A DNA stretch of 64,000 nucleotides from Candidatus Margulisiibacteriota bacterium (GTDB taxonomy: Bacteria; Margulisbacteria; WOR-1; JAHJIW01). A program made the position numbers and the translations under genes. The stretch covers positions 1 through 64,000 of the forward strand of contig JAHJIW010000003.1 in NCBI GenBank assembly GCA_018823125.1, in the 5' to 3' direction. Under the pieces are notes generated by a model. The model did no database searches and was not told where the DNA came from. It saw only the letters and a list, made by a program, of their open reading frames with translations. The stretch's first letter is position 1. Each line of letters begins with the position of its first letter. Below, piece by piece: positions 44,864-54,482 of the stretch.

Positions 44864-46315
44864 TTAGGCGCCTAGGATATCCTTTACAACCTTACGGTCA
44901 TTAATTTCAACCTTTTTACCATTAAAATCCTGATATTTTTCGTGGCCGCGGCCGGCAATTAAGACAATATCATTTGGTTGGGCAATTCTCAGTGCTTTTT
45001 CAATCGCCTGGCGGCGATCAACAACTTTTGAGAGGCGTGGATCTGTTTCCCAATCTACCGTAACTTCTTCAATGATATTTTCTGGATTCTCAGAGTGAGG
45101 ATCATCAGTTGTAGCAATCACCTGATCTGCATTTTCAACCGCAATTTTTCCCATGATTGGTCTTTTGGTGCGGTCACGTTCACCCGGACAACCAAAAACC
45201 AAGATAATTTTACCTTTATTAGTATTTAAAGTTTGCGCTGCTTTTAAAACTTTCTCCAGTGCGTCCGGGGTATGTGCAAAATCAACAAAAACTCTGAATG
45301 ATTTTCCGGTTTTTATCTCTTCCATGCGCCCGGGGATAACTTTTATGCTTTTCACTGCTTCTTGGACAACTTGCTGATCAATTCCTAAAGCTAATCCAAC
45401 CTGCACTGCCGCTAAAAGATTATAAATATTAAATAAACCAAGCAATTCGCTATTAACCGTAATGTCGTCCGCCCCAAAGCTTAGCCCCTCTCCCACTTTA
45501 AGGTTAGTCGCTTTCAAATTTGAAGGTTTTTCAATGCTGTAGGTAATAACTTTTCCCGAATATTTACCTAAAACATTGCGGGCATAGGCATCATCCGCAT
45601 TGATAATGGCAAAAGTTTTCTTTTTGGCCAGTTTTCCTAATCCCTCAAAAAGTTTACGTTTGTCGGCCAGGTAGGCATCCATGGTTTTGTGATAATCCAG
45701 GTGATCCTGCGTTAAATTTGTAAAAACCGCCAGATCAAAATCAACGCCGATAACTCTTCCCTGCGCTAAGGCATGTGAAGAAACTTCCATCACCACGTGC
45801 GACACGCCTCGTTTTTTCATTTTGTACAAAATTTCTTGCAGATCGTCCGCCGAGGGAGTAGTTAACCCTTCGGCAATAACTTCGGCACCGATCCTAGCAC
45901 CAATGGTTCCAATTACACCTACCGTAAAGCCCGCCGCTTTTAAAATTGCTTCGATTAAATAGGTAACCGTAGTTTTTCCGTTAGTGCCGGTAATCCCAAT
46001 GATGATTAAATCTTGAGAAGGATTACCATAATAGTTGGCGGCAATTTGGGCAAAGGCCGATCGGGCATCATCAACTAATATCTTCACGGTCCCTTCCGGA
46101 ACATCAGCTTCTTTTTCTAAAACTACCGCACGGGCTCCTTTTTCCACTGCCGATTTAATGAACTTAGTGCCATCAACCTTAGTTCCCGGAATGGCCACAA
46201 AAAGACAATTGGGACTAACTTTTCTTGAATCACAAGTAATACTGCTAATCTTTAACTTGGCGGGAAAATCCGTGGTTTTAACTTTTATTCCTGATAATAA
46301 ATCTTTTAGTAGCAT
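44864..46315 (-). CDS. murE: UDP-N-acetylmuramoyl-tripeptide synthetase
   Basis: MurE adds the third residue to the peptidoglycan stem peptide. ATP-binding GTNGKTT is at residues 110-116. The amino-acid-specificity loop reads TTDDPHSENP, where diaminopimelate enzymes normally have DNPR, so the residue added cannot be assigned with certainty. The start overlaps the FemAB-like gene stop by one base. 483 residues, normal length. The rest of the dcw cluster is not here. Confidence 0.93.
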   Translation of the reverse strand: MLLKDLLSGIKVKTTDFPAKLKISSITCDSRKVSPNCLFVAIPGTKVDGTKFIKSAVEKGARAVVLEKEADVPEGTVKILVDDARSAFAQIAANYYGNPSQDLIIIGITGTNGKTTVTYLIEAILKAAGFTVGVIGTIGARIGAEVIAEGLTTPSADDLQEILYKMKKRGVSHVVMEVSSHALAQGRVIGVDFDLAVFTNLTQDHLDYHKTMDAYLADKRKLFEGLGKLAKKKTFAIINADDAYARNVLGKYSGKVITYSIEKPSNLKATNLKVGEGLSFGADDITVNSELLGLFNIYNLLAAVQVGLALGIDQQVVQEAVKSIKVIPGRMEEIKTGKSFRVFVDFAHTPDALEKVLKAAQTLNTNKGKIILVFGCPGERDRTKRPIMGKIAVENADQVIATTDDPHSENPENIIEEVTVDWETDPRLSKVVDRRQAIEKALRIAQPNDIVLIAGRGHEKYQDFNGKKVEINDRKVVKDILGA

Positions 46316-47382
46316 TATTCTCTCAACGAATCCTCGATTTTGCCTTTTTTCAGCAAGCTGCGTACATTTTTCCAGAGACTTACTCCGCGATCAAAAGCAT
46401 GATACAAAAATGAATTTAAAGGCAAATCACACATACCTACGTTTTTAACCAGTTTACCGCCAAAACCTTTTTTAAACCGATAAACTCCAAAGAGCGGATG
46501 ATCAGGGGTTGGGTTAGAAGGAACCCCCCACAAATCATACGATTTATAACCGCGTTCTTTGGCCCAATTGATAACGTACCAATGCAGCGCATGATTAGGC
46601 ATCACGTTACGATACTTTGAAAGTGATGCCCCGTACATATACCAAACCCGGCCCCCGAAAGCAAAAACAAAAACTGCGGCCACCGGCTGGTCGTTGTAGT
46701 AAGCAAAGAAAATGCCCCCCATCCCCGCCTCAATTAATTCTTTGCGCACCTTTTGGTAATAACTTAAAGGATGAATCATAAAAATGTCGCGGCGCGCGGT
46801 TTCCTGGAAAATACGATAAAAAGCATTCACGCCGTCTTCCGAAGGATCTTCGACAATTTTTACGCCTCTTTTTTCAGCTAAGCGCACATTGTATCTAGTT
46901 TTTTCATCGAAACTCATCATAATTTCGTTTAAATCTTTGCGCAGATCAATAATAAAAGTGGTGCGGGGCTGGACTTGCTGTCTGACAAAATCAAAACCGG
47001 CCTGCTTGATCGCCAGCACCGATCCGACATCTTTTTCCGAAAGATCCGGATCCATTTTAAATAAAATCGCTTTATGTTTTTCTGCTTTAAATTTGATGGC
47101 TTTGATCAGTAAATCAAAAGCTTCCTGATCTCTAAAATCCACCACCGGCCCGCGGGGTGCATAAAAAATACTTCTTTTAATTAGCGGAAGCTCGCGCTTT
47201 AAAATGGAGGCGCCCGCTATTAACCTGCCATCGGAGAGCACGCCCAAACGGATCGGTTTCCATCCGTAATGCGCTTTGACGTTGCCCCACTCGAAACTCT
47301 GCAAAACCGGAGATTCGGGATGCGCGGCTACAAACTCATTCCAAACGTCTTTTTCGGCTGATTTAAAAACTTTAACTTGCAT
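46315..47382 (-). CDS. FemAB/FemX-like peptidyltransferase
   Basis: 355 residues with the double-GNAT fold of Fem proteins. QSFEWGNVKAHYGWKP and the ATRYNVR-like KTRYNVRLAEKRGV segment, then AVFVFAFGGRVWYMYGAS and YDLWGVPSNPTPDHPLFGVYRFKKGFGG. Fem proteins add amino acids from aminoacyl-tRNA to lipid-linked peptidoglycan precursors. Its overlap with murE supports a cell-wall role. The ATG is 6 bases from TAAAAT with no SD. Confidence 0.88.
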   Translation of the reverse strand: MQVKVFKSAEKDVWNEFVAAHPESPVLQSFEWGNVKAHYGWKPIRLGVLSDGRLIAGASILKRELPLIKRSIFYAPRGPVVDFRDQEAFDLLIKAIKFKAEKHKAILFKMDPDLSEKDVGSVLAIKQAGFDFVRQQVQPRTTFIIDLRKDLNEIMMSFDEKTRYNVRLAEKRGVKIVEDPSEDGVNAFYRIFQETARRDIFMIHPLSYYQKVRKELIEAGMGGIFFAYYNDQPVAAVFVFAFGGRVWYMYGASLSKYRNVMPNHALHWYVINWAKERGYKSYDLWGVPSNPTPDHPLFGVYRFKKGFGGKLVKNVGMCDLPLNSFLYHAFDRGVSLWKNVRSLLKKGKIEDSLRE

Positions 47383-47388
47383 AAAATG

Positions 47389-47396
47389 ATTTTAGC
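47389..47396 (-). promoter_or_regulatory. Extended -10 promoter of the femAB-like gene
   Basis: TG-C-TAAAAT on the minus strand, 6 bases from the ATG at 47382; leaderless geometry with no clear -35. Confidence 0.5.
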
Positions 47397-47400
47397 ACAC

Positions 47401-48564
47401 TTACTTTAGCTTTTGCGGAAAAAGGATTCTAACCTCAGCCACATCTTTTAAAATGCGATCCGCATAGTCAGGAAGAGGTTTTTTGGGGTCCAGCACAACT
47501 GGCGGCATGGCTTGCCAAGTGTCTTTTCCTTTCATTTTTACTTCCGCTAAAAATTTTGAGAGTAAAATCTCCTGCCAATTTTCTTCGGTTAAGGTGCTTT
47601 CGACATAGACCGGGCGGATAAAATATTTAAACAAAGGAGCCGCTCCTTCGAACGAAGGATCATCAATGTTAGGAGGACCTACAATCATCCACTGGGTCTT
47701 AGCCCGGGCATAAATCATCTCTGGACTCATGCCGTGATAAGCTGGAATAATTTGAAAACCGCCTACTTTACCTAAAGGAGAGGTAGCAATATCGATCACC
47801 GCCGAATGATTAGCCCGGATGCGTCCTACTTCGGCGTATTGGGTACCAGAAAACCTGCCCACACCTAAAACTGGCTTCAAAACCTGTCCGATAATTTTTT
47901 CTTTGCCATCTAAATATCTCAAAGTAATAAATCCGCCGAAGCGGTTTTCAAAAACAATTTCACGCGGATAAACTTTAGGTTGAATCACGTAGATTATAAA
48001 CTGGTCACCCTCCTTTGGCACAAAAACGGCTTTGGGATCACGCGGATTCCACGCCCGGCCAACGGCAATCACTTTATCTCCGGTAAACGGAGAGTCTTCT
48101 CCTCCAAAAATACAGGTTCCGGCAGGAATATTAGTTAAAATCGAAGAAGAAGGACTGTAAAACGAATTATAATTTTTTGGAACACTGGAAAATTCCTTAG
48201 GTAAAATCGAAAAAATTATGCCGCGGTCATTTTTTTCGTTATAACCGGCTTTAATATGGATCGCGTTAACGGCGGTGGCACAAACTTCACCGTTGGGGAT
48301 CCATTTACTGGCAGTATAACCCTGATCATTAACCTTTAATGCCGGAATCACCACTTCGCCAATCTTTTCCCAGGTTTTTCCGAGATCACGGCTGACCGCT
48401 ATTTCTCCGTCCCGCTGATTGATAATTTTAATGCGGCAGGTTTCCTGAAAATCGGGATTATTCTCGGGAAGCAGACTTTGCGGAACGCCAATTTCATCCA
48501 GAGAGGCATACGCCGAAGCAGAAAACAGCAAAATAATACAAATTAATAAAAATAGCTTTTTCAT
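47401..48564 (-). CDS. Exported hypothetical protein
   Basis: 387 residues with a clear signal peptide (1-20, ending SAYA). The remainder is beta-rich and includes three aromatic/glycine-rich repeats, but no motif I can name. It follows pepA by 15 bases and lies at the end of the argG-argH-ndk-pepA run, though a TATAAT box in the pepA stop region may give it its own promoter. Function unknown; probably cell-surface or periplasmic. Confidence 0.6.
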   Translation of the reverse strand: MKKLFLLICIILLFSASAYASLDEIGVPQSLLPENNPDFQETCRIKIINQRDGEIAVSRDLGKTWEKIGEVVIPALKVNDQGYTASKWIPNGEVCATAVNAIHIKAGYNEKNDRGIIFSILPKEFSSVPKNYNSFYSPSSSILTNIPAGTCIFGGEDSPFTGDKVIAVGRAWNPRDPKAVFVPKEGDQFIIYVIQPKVYPREIVFENRFGGFITLRYLDGKEKIIGQVLKPVLGVGRFSGTQYAEVGRIRANHSAVIDIATSPLGKVGGFQIIPAYHGMSPEMIYARAKTQWMIVGPPNIDDPSFEGAAPLFKYFIRPVYVESTLTEENWQEILLSKFLAEVKMKGKDTWQAMPPVVLDPKKPLPDYADRILKDVAEVRILFPQKLK

Positions 48565-48579
48565 ATTAAGTTTAAAAAA

Positions 48580-50082
48580 TTATACTCCGCTCAGATACTC
48601 TAAAACTGTCCGGACAGGAACGCCGGTTGCTCCGCGGGGTAAATAAGTTCTTTTCTTTCTTAAAAATGCGGTGCCCGCGATATCAATGTGGACCCAGGGA
48701 GTGTCTTCGACAAATTTTTCAATGAAAATCCCGCCGATAATCGGGGAAGCCATGCCGGTTTCAGTACAACTTTGAATATAGGCGACGTCGCTCTTTAAAT
48801 ATTCGCCGTATTCTTCAAAAAGCGGCAGCTGCCATACCTTTTCTCCGCTTTTTTGAGAAGCGGCAACCACTTCATCCACAAATTTTTGATCATTCCCCAT
48901 CAATCCGCTAGCCGCATCCCCCAGCGCCACCGTACAGCCCCCAGTCAAGGTAGCCACATCAATTAGTTTGGTGGCGCCCAGTTTTTTAGCGTATGTCACC
49001 GCATCCGCTAAGATCAATCTGCCTTCGGCATCGGTTGAAATAATTTCGATAGTTTTTCCGGAAAGTGAACCGATTACATCCCCCGGTTTAAGTGAAGCTC
49101 CGTCCGGCATGTTTTCGGTTGCCGGAACCACCGCCACGATGTTTCTTTTTACTTTAAGCCGGGCAGCCGCAATCATAATTTCGATTACCGCGGCCCCGCC
49201 GGCCATGTCGGTTTTCATTTCCCATAAATTTTTTGAACCTTTAAGCGAAATGCCGCCCGAATCAAAGGTAACTCCTTTTCCAATCAGTCCAATGACCTCT
49301 TTATCTCCCCGTTTGCCCCCGTTCCAGCGCATCACAATCAGTTTTTCCCGCTCTTCTGATCCGCGGGCCACATTCCACAGTGCTTCCAATCCCATTTTTT
49401 TAATATCGGTAATATCAAAAACATCGCACTTCACGCCAACCTTACGTGCATTATCACGGGCATAGTTAGCCAGATAATTCGGAGTTACTACATTGGACGG
49501 CGCGTTTACTAAATCTTTGGCACGAACCGCTGCTCGTCCAAAAATTTCGCCGTAGGTTGCTCCCTGGCGGATATCAATCATCTTAATTTTATCGCGCTCA
49601 ACGATAATAAATTCTTTAACTTTAAAAACCGGCTCGTCTTTTTCTCTGCCGATGCCTTCGTATTCGTAAGACCCGATTAAGGTTCCTTCCACGGTTGCCC
49701 GGGCGGCATCAATAATATTAAATTTTCCGGTTCCCGCTCCGTGCACAATCGAGCAAACCTTGGCGGCCTTTACTTTTTTAGCAACTTGAATCGCCGCAGA
49801 AGCCGCCGTGCGGATAGCGTTCATATCAAACTTTTTAGTCTTACCTAAACCCACCACAACCACCCGCTTGGCCGGGATTTTATCATGGGTATGAATCAGG
49901 GTAACTCGTTCGCTTTTTCCGGAAATTTCGCCTTCTTTCATTAACTTTACGATTAGCCCGTCCAAAACCTTATTAACTGCCGCACAGGATCCGGATGGAA
50001 TTTCGGCATCCTCGAATAAATTTACAACTAACAAATCGCAGGGAATATCGGTAATTGATTTTCTTTCAACTTTAATCCTCAT
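48580..50082 (-). CDS. pepA: Leucyl aminopeptidase (M17)
   Basis: A cytosolic two-metal aminopeptidase. The family signature appears as STDAEGRLILADAV in the C-terminal half, with the GKGVTFDSGGISLK lysine/aspartate metal-site segment earlier. 500 residues, normal. The start overlaps the ndk stop by 4 bases (ATGA). Confidence 0.94.
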   Translation of the reverse strand: MRIKVERKSITDIPCDLLVVNLFEDAEIPSGSCAAVNKVLDGLIVKLMKEGEISGKSERVTLIHTHDKIPAKRVVVVGLGKTKKFDMNAIRTAASAAIQVAKKVKAAKVCSIVHGAGTGKFNIIDAARATVEGTLIGSYEYEGIGREKDEPVFKVKEFIIVERDKIKMIDIRQGATYGEIFGRAAVRAKDLVNAPSNVVTPNYLANYARDNARKVGVKCDVFDITDIKKMGLEALWNVARGSEEREKLIVMRWNGGKRGDKEVIGLIGKGVTFDSGGISLKGSKNLWEMKTDMAGGAAVIEIMIAAARLKVKRNIVAVVPATENMPDGASLKPGDVIGSLSGKTIEIISTDAEGRLILADAVTYAKKLGATKLIDVATLTGGCTVALGDAASGLMGNDQKFVDEVVAASQKSGEKVWQLPLFEEYGEYLKSDVAYIQSCTETGMASPIIGGIFIEKFVEDTPWVHIDIAGTAFLRKKRTYLPRGATGVPVRTVLEYLSGV

Positions 50083-50516
50083 ACTTTAAACTCCTTGCCA
50101 AAAAATATTGGAATTTCATACTTAGCCGACTCGATCGAATCAGATCCGTGAACCAAATTTTTAATTATTCCTTCGTGGTTTAATACATTTTCTTCGCGTA
50201 AGTCTCCCCGGATGGTTTCGGCCTTGGCTTTACGCGGATCGGTAGTGCCCATCAGATCCCGCAGTCCCATAATGATATTGTCTCCTTCAAGCACAAAAAC
50301 TTCCACCGGACCTGAGGTAATAAAGCGTACTAATCCATCGTAAAAGGGTTTACCGCGGTGCATCGCATAAAGTTTTTCGGCCAATGGCTTAGCAATGGTA
50401 AGTTTTTTTGAGGTAACAATGTTAAAGCTCCACACTTTAACGCGCTTGATAATTTCGTCCCGCAATTCCCGGCGGACGCCGTCCGGTTTGATCATGAAAA
50501 AGGTGCGCTCGATCAA
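50079..50516 (-). CDS. ndk: Nucleoside diphosphate kinase
   Basis: Ndk equilibrates NDP and NTP pools through a phosphohistidine. The FMIKPDGVRR start and the catalytic-histidine segment NLVHGSDS are present; 145 residues. It lies 3 bases after argH and overlaps pepA. Confidence 0.95.
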   Translation of the reverse strand: MIERTFFMIKPDGVRRELRDEIIKRVKVWSFNIVTSKKLTIAKPLAEKLYAMHRGKPFYDGLVRFITSGPVEVFVLEGDNIIMGLRDLMGTTDPRKAKAETIRGDLREENVLNHEGIIKNLVHGSDSIESAKYEIPIFFGKEFKV

Positions 50517-50519
50517 GGG

Positions 50520-51935
50520 CTATTCCTTTTCTTTAACTTTGGTTAACTTCTTTCGGGCAATTTTAATTTGTTCTTTAACGCGAACGGTTGCCGTTCCCCC
50601 GTAAATATCTTTGGAAGCAATACTGGACTCGGTTGAGATGATTTTTTGGGCATCAAAACTAAATCTATCCGAAAACTTTTTGAGTTCCTGGACCGAAAGA
50701 TAATCGAGCTGCATATTAGCGTCTTCACAGTAAGCAATAATCTTGCCCACAATTTCGTGTGCTTTGCGGAAAGGCACTCCTTTATTAACCAGATAAAAAG
50801 CCAGGTCAGTGGCGGTTAAAAATCCTTTACGCGCGGCATCCAGCATTTCTTTATCATTAAATTTGGCAGTCGCCAGCATTTCGGTCATTAATTTAAGTGA
50901 AGCCTGCACGGTTTCGATAGTATCAAAGAGTGGTTCCTTGTCTTCCTGAGTGTCACGGTTATAAGCCAGGGGAAGCCCCTTCATGACAGTCAAAAGCGAC
51001 ATCAGGTTACCATACACCCGGCCTGATTTCCCTCTGATTAGTTCCGCAACATCCGGATTTTTCTTTTGCGGCATAATAGAACTACCGGTCGAATACTGAT
51101 CGGAAAGTTCAATAAAACTAAATTCGTACGAAGACCAGATGACCAGCTCTTCGCACATTCTAGAGAGATGCATCATTAAAATGGCTGCCGCCGAAAGATA
51201 ATCAAGCACAAAATCACGGTCGGAAACCGCGTCCACGCTGTTTTTAGAAATTTCCGAAAAGCTTAAAACGTCGGCCAAAAATTTGCGATCAATTTTAAAA
51301 TTAGTGCCGGCCAAAGCACCCGATCCTAAAGGCATCACATCGGTACGGCGGTAAGTTTCAAAAATCCTTTCTTTATCACGATCCAACATTGTATAGTAAG
51401 CCATCAGGTGGTGCGATAGTAAAACCGGTTGCGCGCGCTGCAGGTGGGTATATCCCGGCATGATGACCTTAATGTGTTTTTCTGCCAGTTCAACTAAAGT
51501 AGCCTGAAACTTTGAAATTAATGGAATGGTGGCTGCAATTTCGTCCTTCAAGTACATTCTGAGGTCAGTCGCCACCTGGTCGTTGCGGCTGCGTCCGGTA
51601 TGCAGTTTCTTGCCGGTATCCCCAATCATATCGATTAAGAGCGCTTCGATATTCATGTGAACATCTTCGAACTCGGTTCTAAATTGAATTTTTCCGGATT
51701 TAATCCCCTTTAATATGGCAGTTAAACCCTTAATGATGCGTTTGCATTCTTTTTGGGAGATCACGTGCGCTTTCATGAGCGCATTGGAGTAGGCAATGCT
51801 CCCGATAATATCATGATGATAGAGCTTTTTATCAAAATCAACGGAAGAGGTAAAAATTTCAGCCGCGTCACTTAGTGCTTCGCGAAAACGCCCTCCCCAA
51901 AGCTTATCTTTAACTTTTTTCTTTTTGCGTGCCAT
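50520..51935 (-). CDS. argH: Argininosuccinate lyase
   Basis: The last arginine step, splitting argininosuccinate into arginine and fumarate. The family signature GSSIMPQKKNP is present, and the N-terminal LWGGRFREALSDAAEIFTSS is typical. 471 residues. An AGGAGG-like site precedes the ATG, and the gene follows argG by 18 bases. Confidence 0.95.
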   Translation of the reverse strand: MARKKKKVKDKLWGGRFREALSDAAEIFTSSVDFDKKLYHHDIIGSIAYSNALMKAHVISQKECKRIIKGLTAILKGIKSGKIQFRTEFEDVHMNIEALLIDMIGDTGKKLHTGRSRNDQVATDLRMYLKDEIAATIPLISKFQATLVELAEKHIKVIMPGYTHLQRAQPVLLSHHLMAYYTMLDRDKERIFETYRRTDVMPLGSGALAGTNFKIDRKFLADVLSFSEISKNSVDAVSDRDFVLDYLSAAAILMMHLSRMCEELVIWSSYEFSFIELSDQYSTGSSIMPQKKNPDVAELIRGKSGRVYGNLMSLLTVMKGLPLAYNRDTQEDKEPLFDTIETVQASLKLMTEMLATAKFNDKEMLDAARKGFLTATDLAFYLVNKGVPFRKAHEIVGKIIAYCEDANMQLDYLSVQELKKFSDRFSFDAQKIISTESSIASKDIYGGTATVRVKEQIKIARKKLTKVKEKE

Positions 51936-51953
51936 AAAAACCCTCCTAAATAA

Positions 51954-53159
51954 TTATTTCATCTTTTTTATTTTAGCCTGCACTTTTAGCGGCAGGCCAA
52001 AAAGATTAATAAAACCTTCAGCATCTTTTTGGTTATAGATTTCTTCTTCTTCAAAAGTTGCCAGATCGGGATTATACAGTGATTTAGGAGCTTTGCGTCC
52101 GACCACCATACAATTTCCTTTAAACAATTTTAGACGCACGGTTCCGGTTACCTGATTCGAAACAATATTGATAAATCCATCTAAAGCCTCGCGCAGTGGA
52201 GAAAACCACTGGCCAAAATAGATTAACTCTGCATATTTTTCGGCAATTAATCTTTTGTAATGCGCGGTATCGCGATCGGTGGTAATTGATTCTAGGTCGG
52301 TGAGCGCAGTTTGCAGTACGGTTCCCGCCGGAGTCTCATATACTCCCCGTGATTTTATGCCTACCAACCGGTTTTCTACCATGTCTACCCGCCCTACTCC
52401 GTGGGCCCCCGCCAATTTGTTTAGTTTGCTGATTAATTCATAAGGAGCATAGTTCGTACCATCAATTTTTTGAGGAATTCCCTTTTCAAAATAAATTTCA
52501 ACGTAGACTGGCTTATTAGGAGTTTTATCCGGCGAGCGGGTCATTTCAAACATGCTTTCGTCCGGCTCTTTCCAAGGATCTTCTAAAATCCCCCCCTCGT
52601 AACTTACGTGCCACAAGTTACGATCAGAAGAATAAGGCTTAGCCGCCGTTACCGGAACCGGAATTCCACGGGCCTTAGCATAGGCCACCGCATCGGTTCG
52701 GCTTTTGATGTCCCATTCTCGCCAGGGAGCAATAATTTTTTTATCCGGATCCAAAGCTTTAAACGTCAGTTCAAACCGTACCTGGTCATTTCCCTTGCCG
52801 GTAGCGCCGTGCGAAACTGCGTCGGCTTTTTCTTTTTGGGCAATTTCGATTTGTCGCTTGGCGATCAATGGTCGGGCAATCGCGGTACCTAAATAGTAAC
52901 GGCCTTCGTATACCGCTCCGGATTTAAGCATGGGCATTAAATAATTTTCGGCAAATTCTTTCTTTAAATCTTCCACAAATACTTTTGAGGCTCCGGTTTT
53001 TTGGGCCTTAACCTTGGCGGCTGATAAATCTTCGTGCTGGCCCAAATCCGCGATCATGGCGATTACTTCACAATCATAAGTTTCTTTTAGCCAGGGGATA
53101 ATAATTGAGGTATCGAGCCCCCCGGAATAAGCTAACACCACTTTTTTAACTTTTTTCAT
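51954..53159 (-). CDS. argG: Argininosuccinate synthase
   Basis: ArgG joins citrulline and aspartate using ATP. The PP-loop [10 protein letters not shown] is at residues 10-19; 401 residues. It follows argF by 23 bases with AAAGGAT before the ATG. It probably belongs to one argF-argG-argH-ndk-pepA transcript. Confidence 0.95.
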   Translation of the reverse strand: MKKVKKVVLAYSGGLDTSIIIPWLKETYDCEVIAMIADLGQHEDLSAAKVKAQKTGASKVFVEDLKKEFAENYLMPMLKSGAVYEGRYYLGTAIARPLIAKRQIEIAQKEKADAVSHGATGKGNDQVRFELTFKALDPDKKIIAPWREWDIKSRTDAVAYAKARGIPVPVTAAKPYSSDRNLWHVSYEGGILEDPWKEPDESMFEMTRSPDKTPNKPVYVEIYFEKGIPQKIDGTNYAPYELISKLNKLAGAHGVGRVDMVENRLVGIKSRGVYETPAGTVLQTALTDLESITTDRDTAHYKRLIAEKYAELIYFGQWFSPLREALDGFINIVSNQVTGTVRLKLFKGNCMVVGRKAPKSLYNPDLATFEEEEIYNQKDAEGFINLFGLPLKVQAKIKKMK

Positions 53160-53182
53160 GTTTGGATCCTTTCTGCCTAAGA

Positions 53183-54070
53183 TTAAGCCGCCAGCAAAAG
53201 AGCTAAAATTGCCTTTTGCACGTGCAGCCGGTTTTCGGCTTGGTCAAAAACTTTTGACTGCGGGCCGTCAATTACCTCGGGCATTACTTCTTCGCCGCGA
53301 TGCGCCGGCAGACAATGCAAAAAGATGGCATCCGGCTTAGCGGCTTTCATCAGTTTGGCATTGACCTGATATGGCGCAAATATTTTTTTGCGTTTTTCTT
53401 TTTCTTTTTCCTGACCCATTGACGCCCAGACATCGGCATATACCACATCCGCTCCTTTAACCGCTTCGGCAGGATCACGCACGATACTAGCATTTTTAGA
53501 AGTAACCTTAGGATCGTATCCTTCTGGAATGGCTAGTTTCAGCTTAAAGTTAAAAACATCGGCCGCATTGATCAAAGAATTGCACACGTTATTTCCATCG
53601 CCAACGTAAGCCACGGTTAATTTTGAAACGTCTCCCTTTTGTTCAAACATAGTTAAAACGTCCGCCATCGCCTGACAAGGATGCAGGAGATCGGATAAAC
53701 CATTGATTACCGGAACGGTTGCCGCCTCGGCCAGCTTAATTACCTTCTCGTGGCCAAAGGTGCGGATAACGATCCCGTCAACGTAGCGGGACAGCGTTTT
53801 CGCTACATCCTTAACATCCTCACGCTCAAAAGCCCCCTCCAAAACCACCGCATGCCCCCACAGCTGATACATCCCCACCTCAAAAGATATACGGGTACGG
53901 GTAGAAGGCTTTTCAAAAACTAAGGCCAGGGACTTACCCTGGAGTATTTTTGTCTTTTCCCCTGCTTTCTCTTTTTTCTTTAGATCAAGCGAAAAAACGA
54001 TGATTTTTTGCAGATCTTTCGGAGAGAAATCCTTGATTGAGACAAAATCAGAACCACGAAGCTTGCCCAT
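53183..54070 (-). CDS. argF: Ornithine carbamoyltransferase
   Basis: ArgF makes citrulline from ornithine and carbamoyl phosphate. Carbamoyl-phosphate site STRTRISFE, the [12 protein letters not shown] motif and the [11 protein letters not shown] ornithine-site motif are all present; 295 residues. AAAGGAG precedes the ATG; a TATAAT box is at 54109-54114. No ARG-box operator was recognised. Confidence 0.95.
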   Translation of the reverse strand: MGKLRGSDFVSIKDFSPKDLQKIIVFSLDLKKKEKAGEKTKILQGKSLALVFEKPSTRTRISFEVGMYQLWGHAVVLEGAFEREDVKDVAKTLSRYVDGIVIRTFGHEKVIKLAEAATVPVINGLSDLLHPCQAMADVLTMFEQKGDVSKLTVAYVGDGNNVCNSLINAADVFNFKLKLAIPEGYDPKVTSKNASIVRDPAEAVKGADVVYADVWASMGQEKEKEKRKKIFAPYQVNAKLMKAAKPDAIFLHCLPAHRGEEVMPEVIDGPQSKVFDQAENRLHVQKAILALLLAA

Positions 54071-54147
54071 GCATAACTCCTTTTGGCTTTCATTATATAT
54101 ACCTGAAGATTATAACATACCCTCAAAATATTTTATAGAATCCATAC

Positions 54148-54175
54148 AAGTTTTGGCCGGGAAAACCCGATATAT
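54148..54175 (+). promoter_or_regulatory. Sigma-28-like promoter (instance 8)
   Basis: CAAGTTTT, then CCCGATATAT, with 14 bases between AAGTTT and CGATA, on the plus strand. It directs the small gene starting at 54204. Confidence 0.65.
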
Positions 54176-54203
54176 TAAGCGGAAAAGGAGCCATACAAGA
54201 ATC

Positions 54204-54461
54204 ATGCCAATGATCGAGCTAGATATCATAACGACTCCGGATACTGAAGAAAGGGAAGTTACCCTTTCCTCAGATTCTTTTTACTGCCCGGGTAACGTTT
54301 GGATTTCAGATGACCGGAAAGAAGTAATCGTTACCAGCGGCAATATTACCTTCCACGACGGACGCGAATTTTCTACCGGATCCTCTACCGAAAAAACTGA
54401 CCTGGATTGTGCACTGCAGGCTTTTCAACGCGGATTTTCTGGCTACAGCAAAAAAGTATAA
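54204..54461 (+). CDS. Small acidic hypothetical protein (85 aa)
   Basis: GGAAAAGGAG lies 13 bases before the ATG at 54204; a second ATG two codons on is an alternative. The protein is beta-rich and acidic, with no family recognised. It stands alone between argF and the histidine kinase, with its own sigma-28-like promoter and a terminator hairpin at its stop codon. Confidence 0.6.
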   Translation: MPMIELDIITTPDTEEREVTLSSDSFYCPGNVWISDDRKEVIVTSGNITFHDGREFSTGSSTEKTDLDCALQAFQRGFSGYSKKV

Positions 54462-54482
54462 CTTTATTTTCTAGGTTATACT
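54455..54482 (-). terminator. Terminator between convergent genes
   Basis: A perfect 8-bp stem (AGTATAAC / GTTATACT) with a 12-base loop spans both stop codons. On the minus strand it is followed by TTTTTT, so it should end the histidine-kinase operon; on the plus strand there is no T run. Confidence 0.7.
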
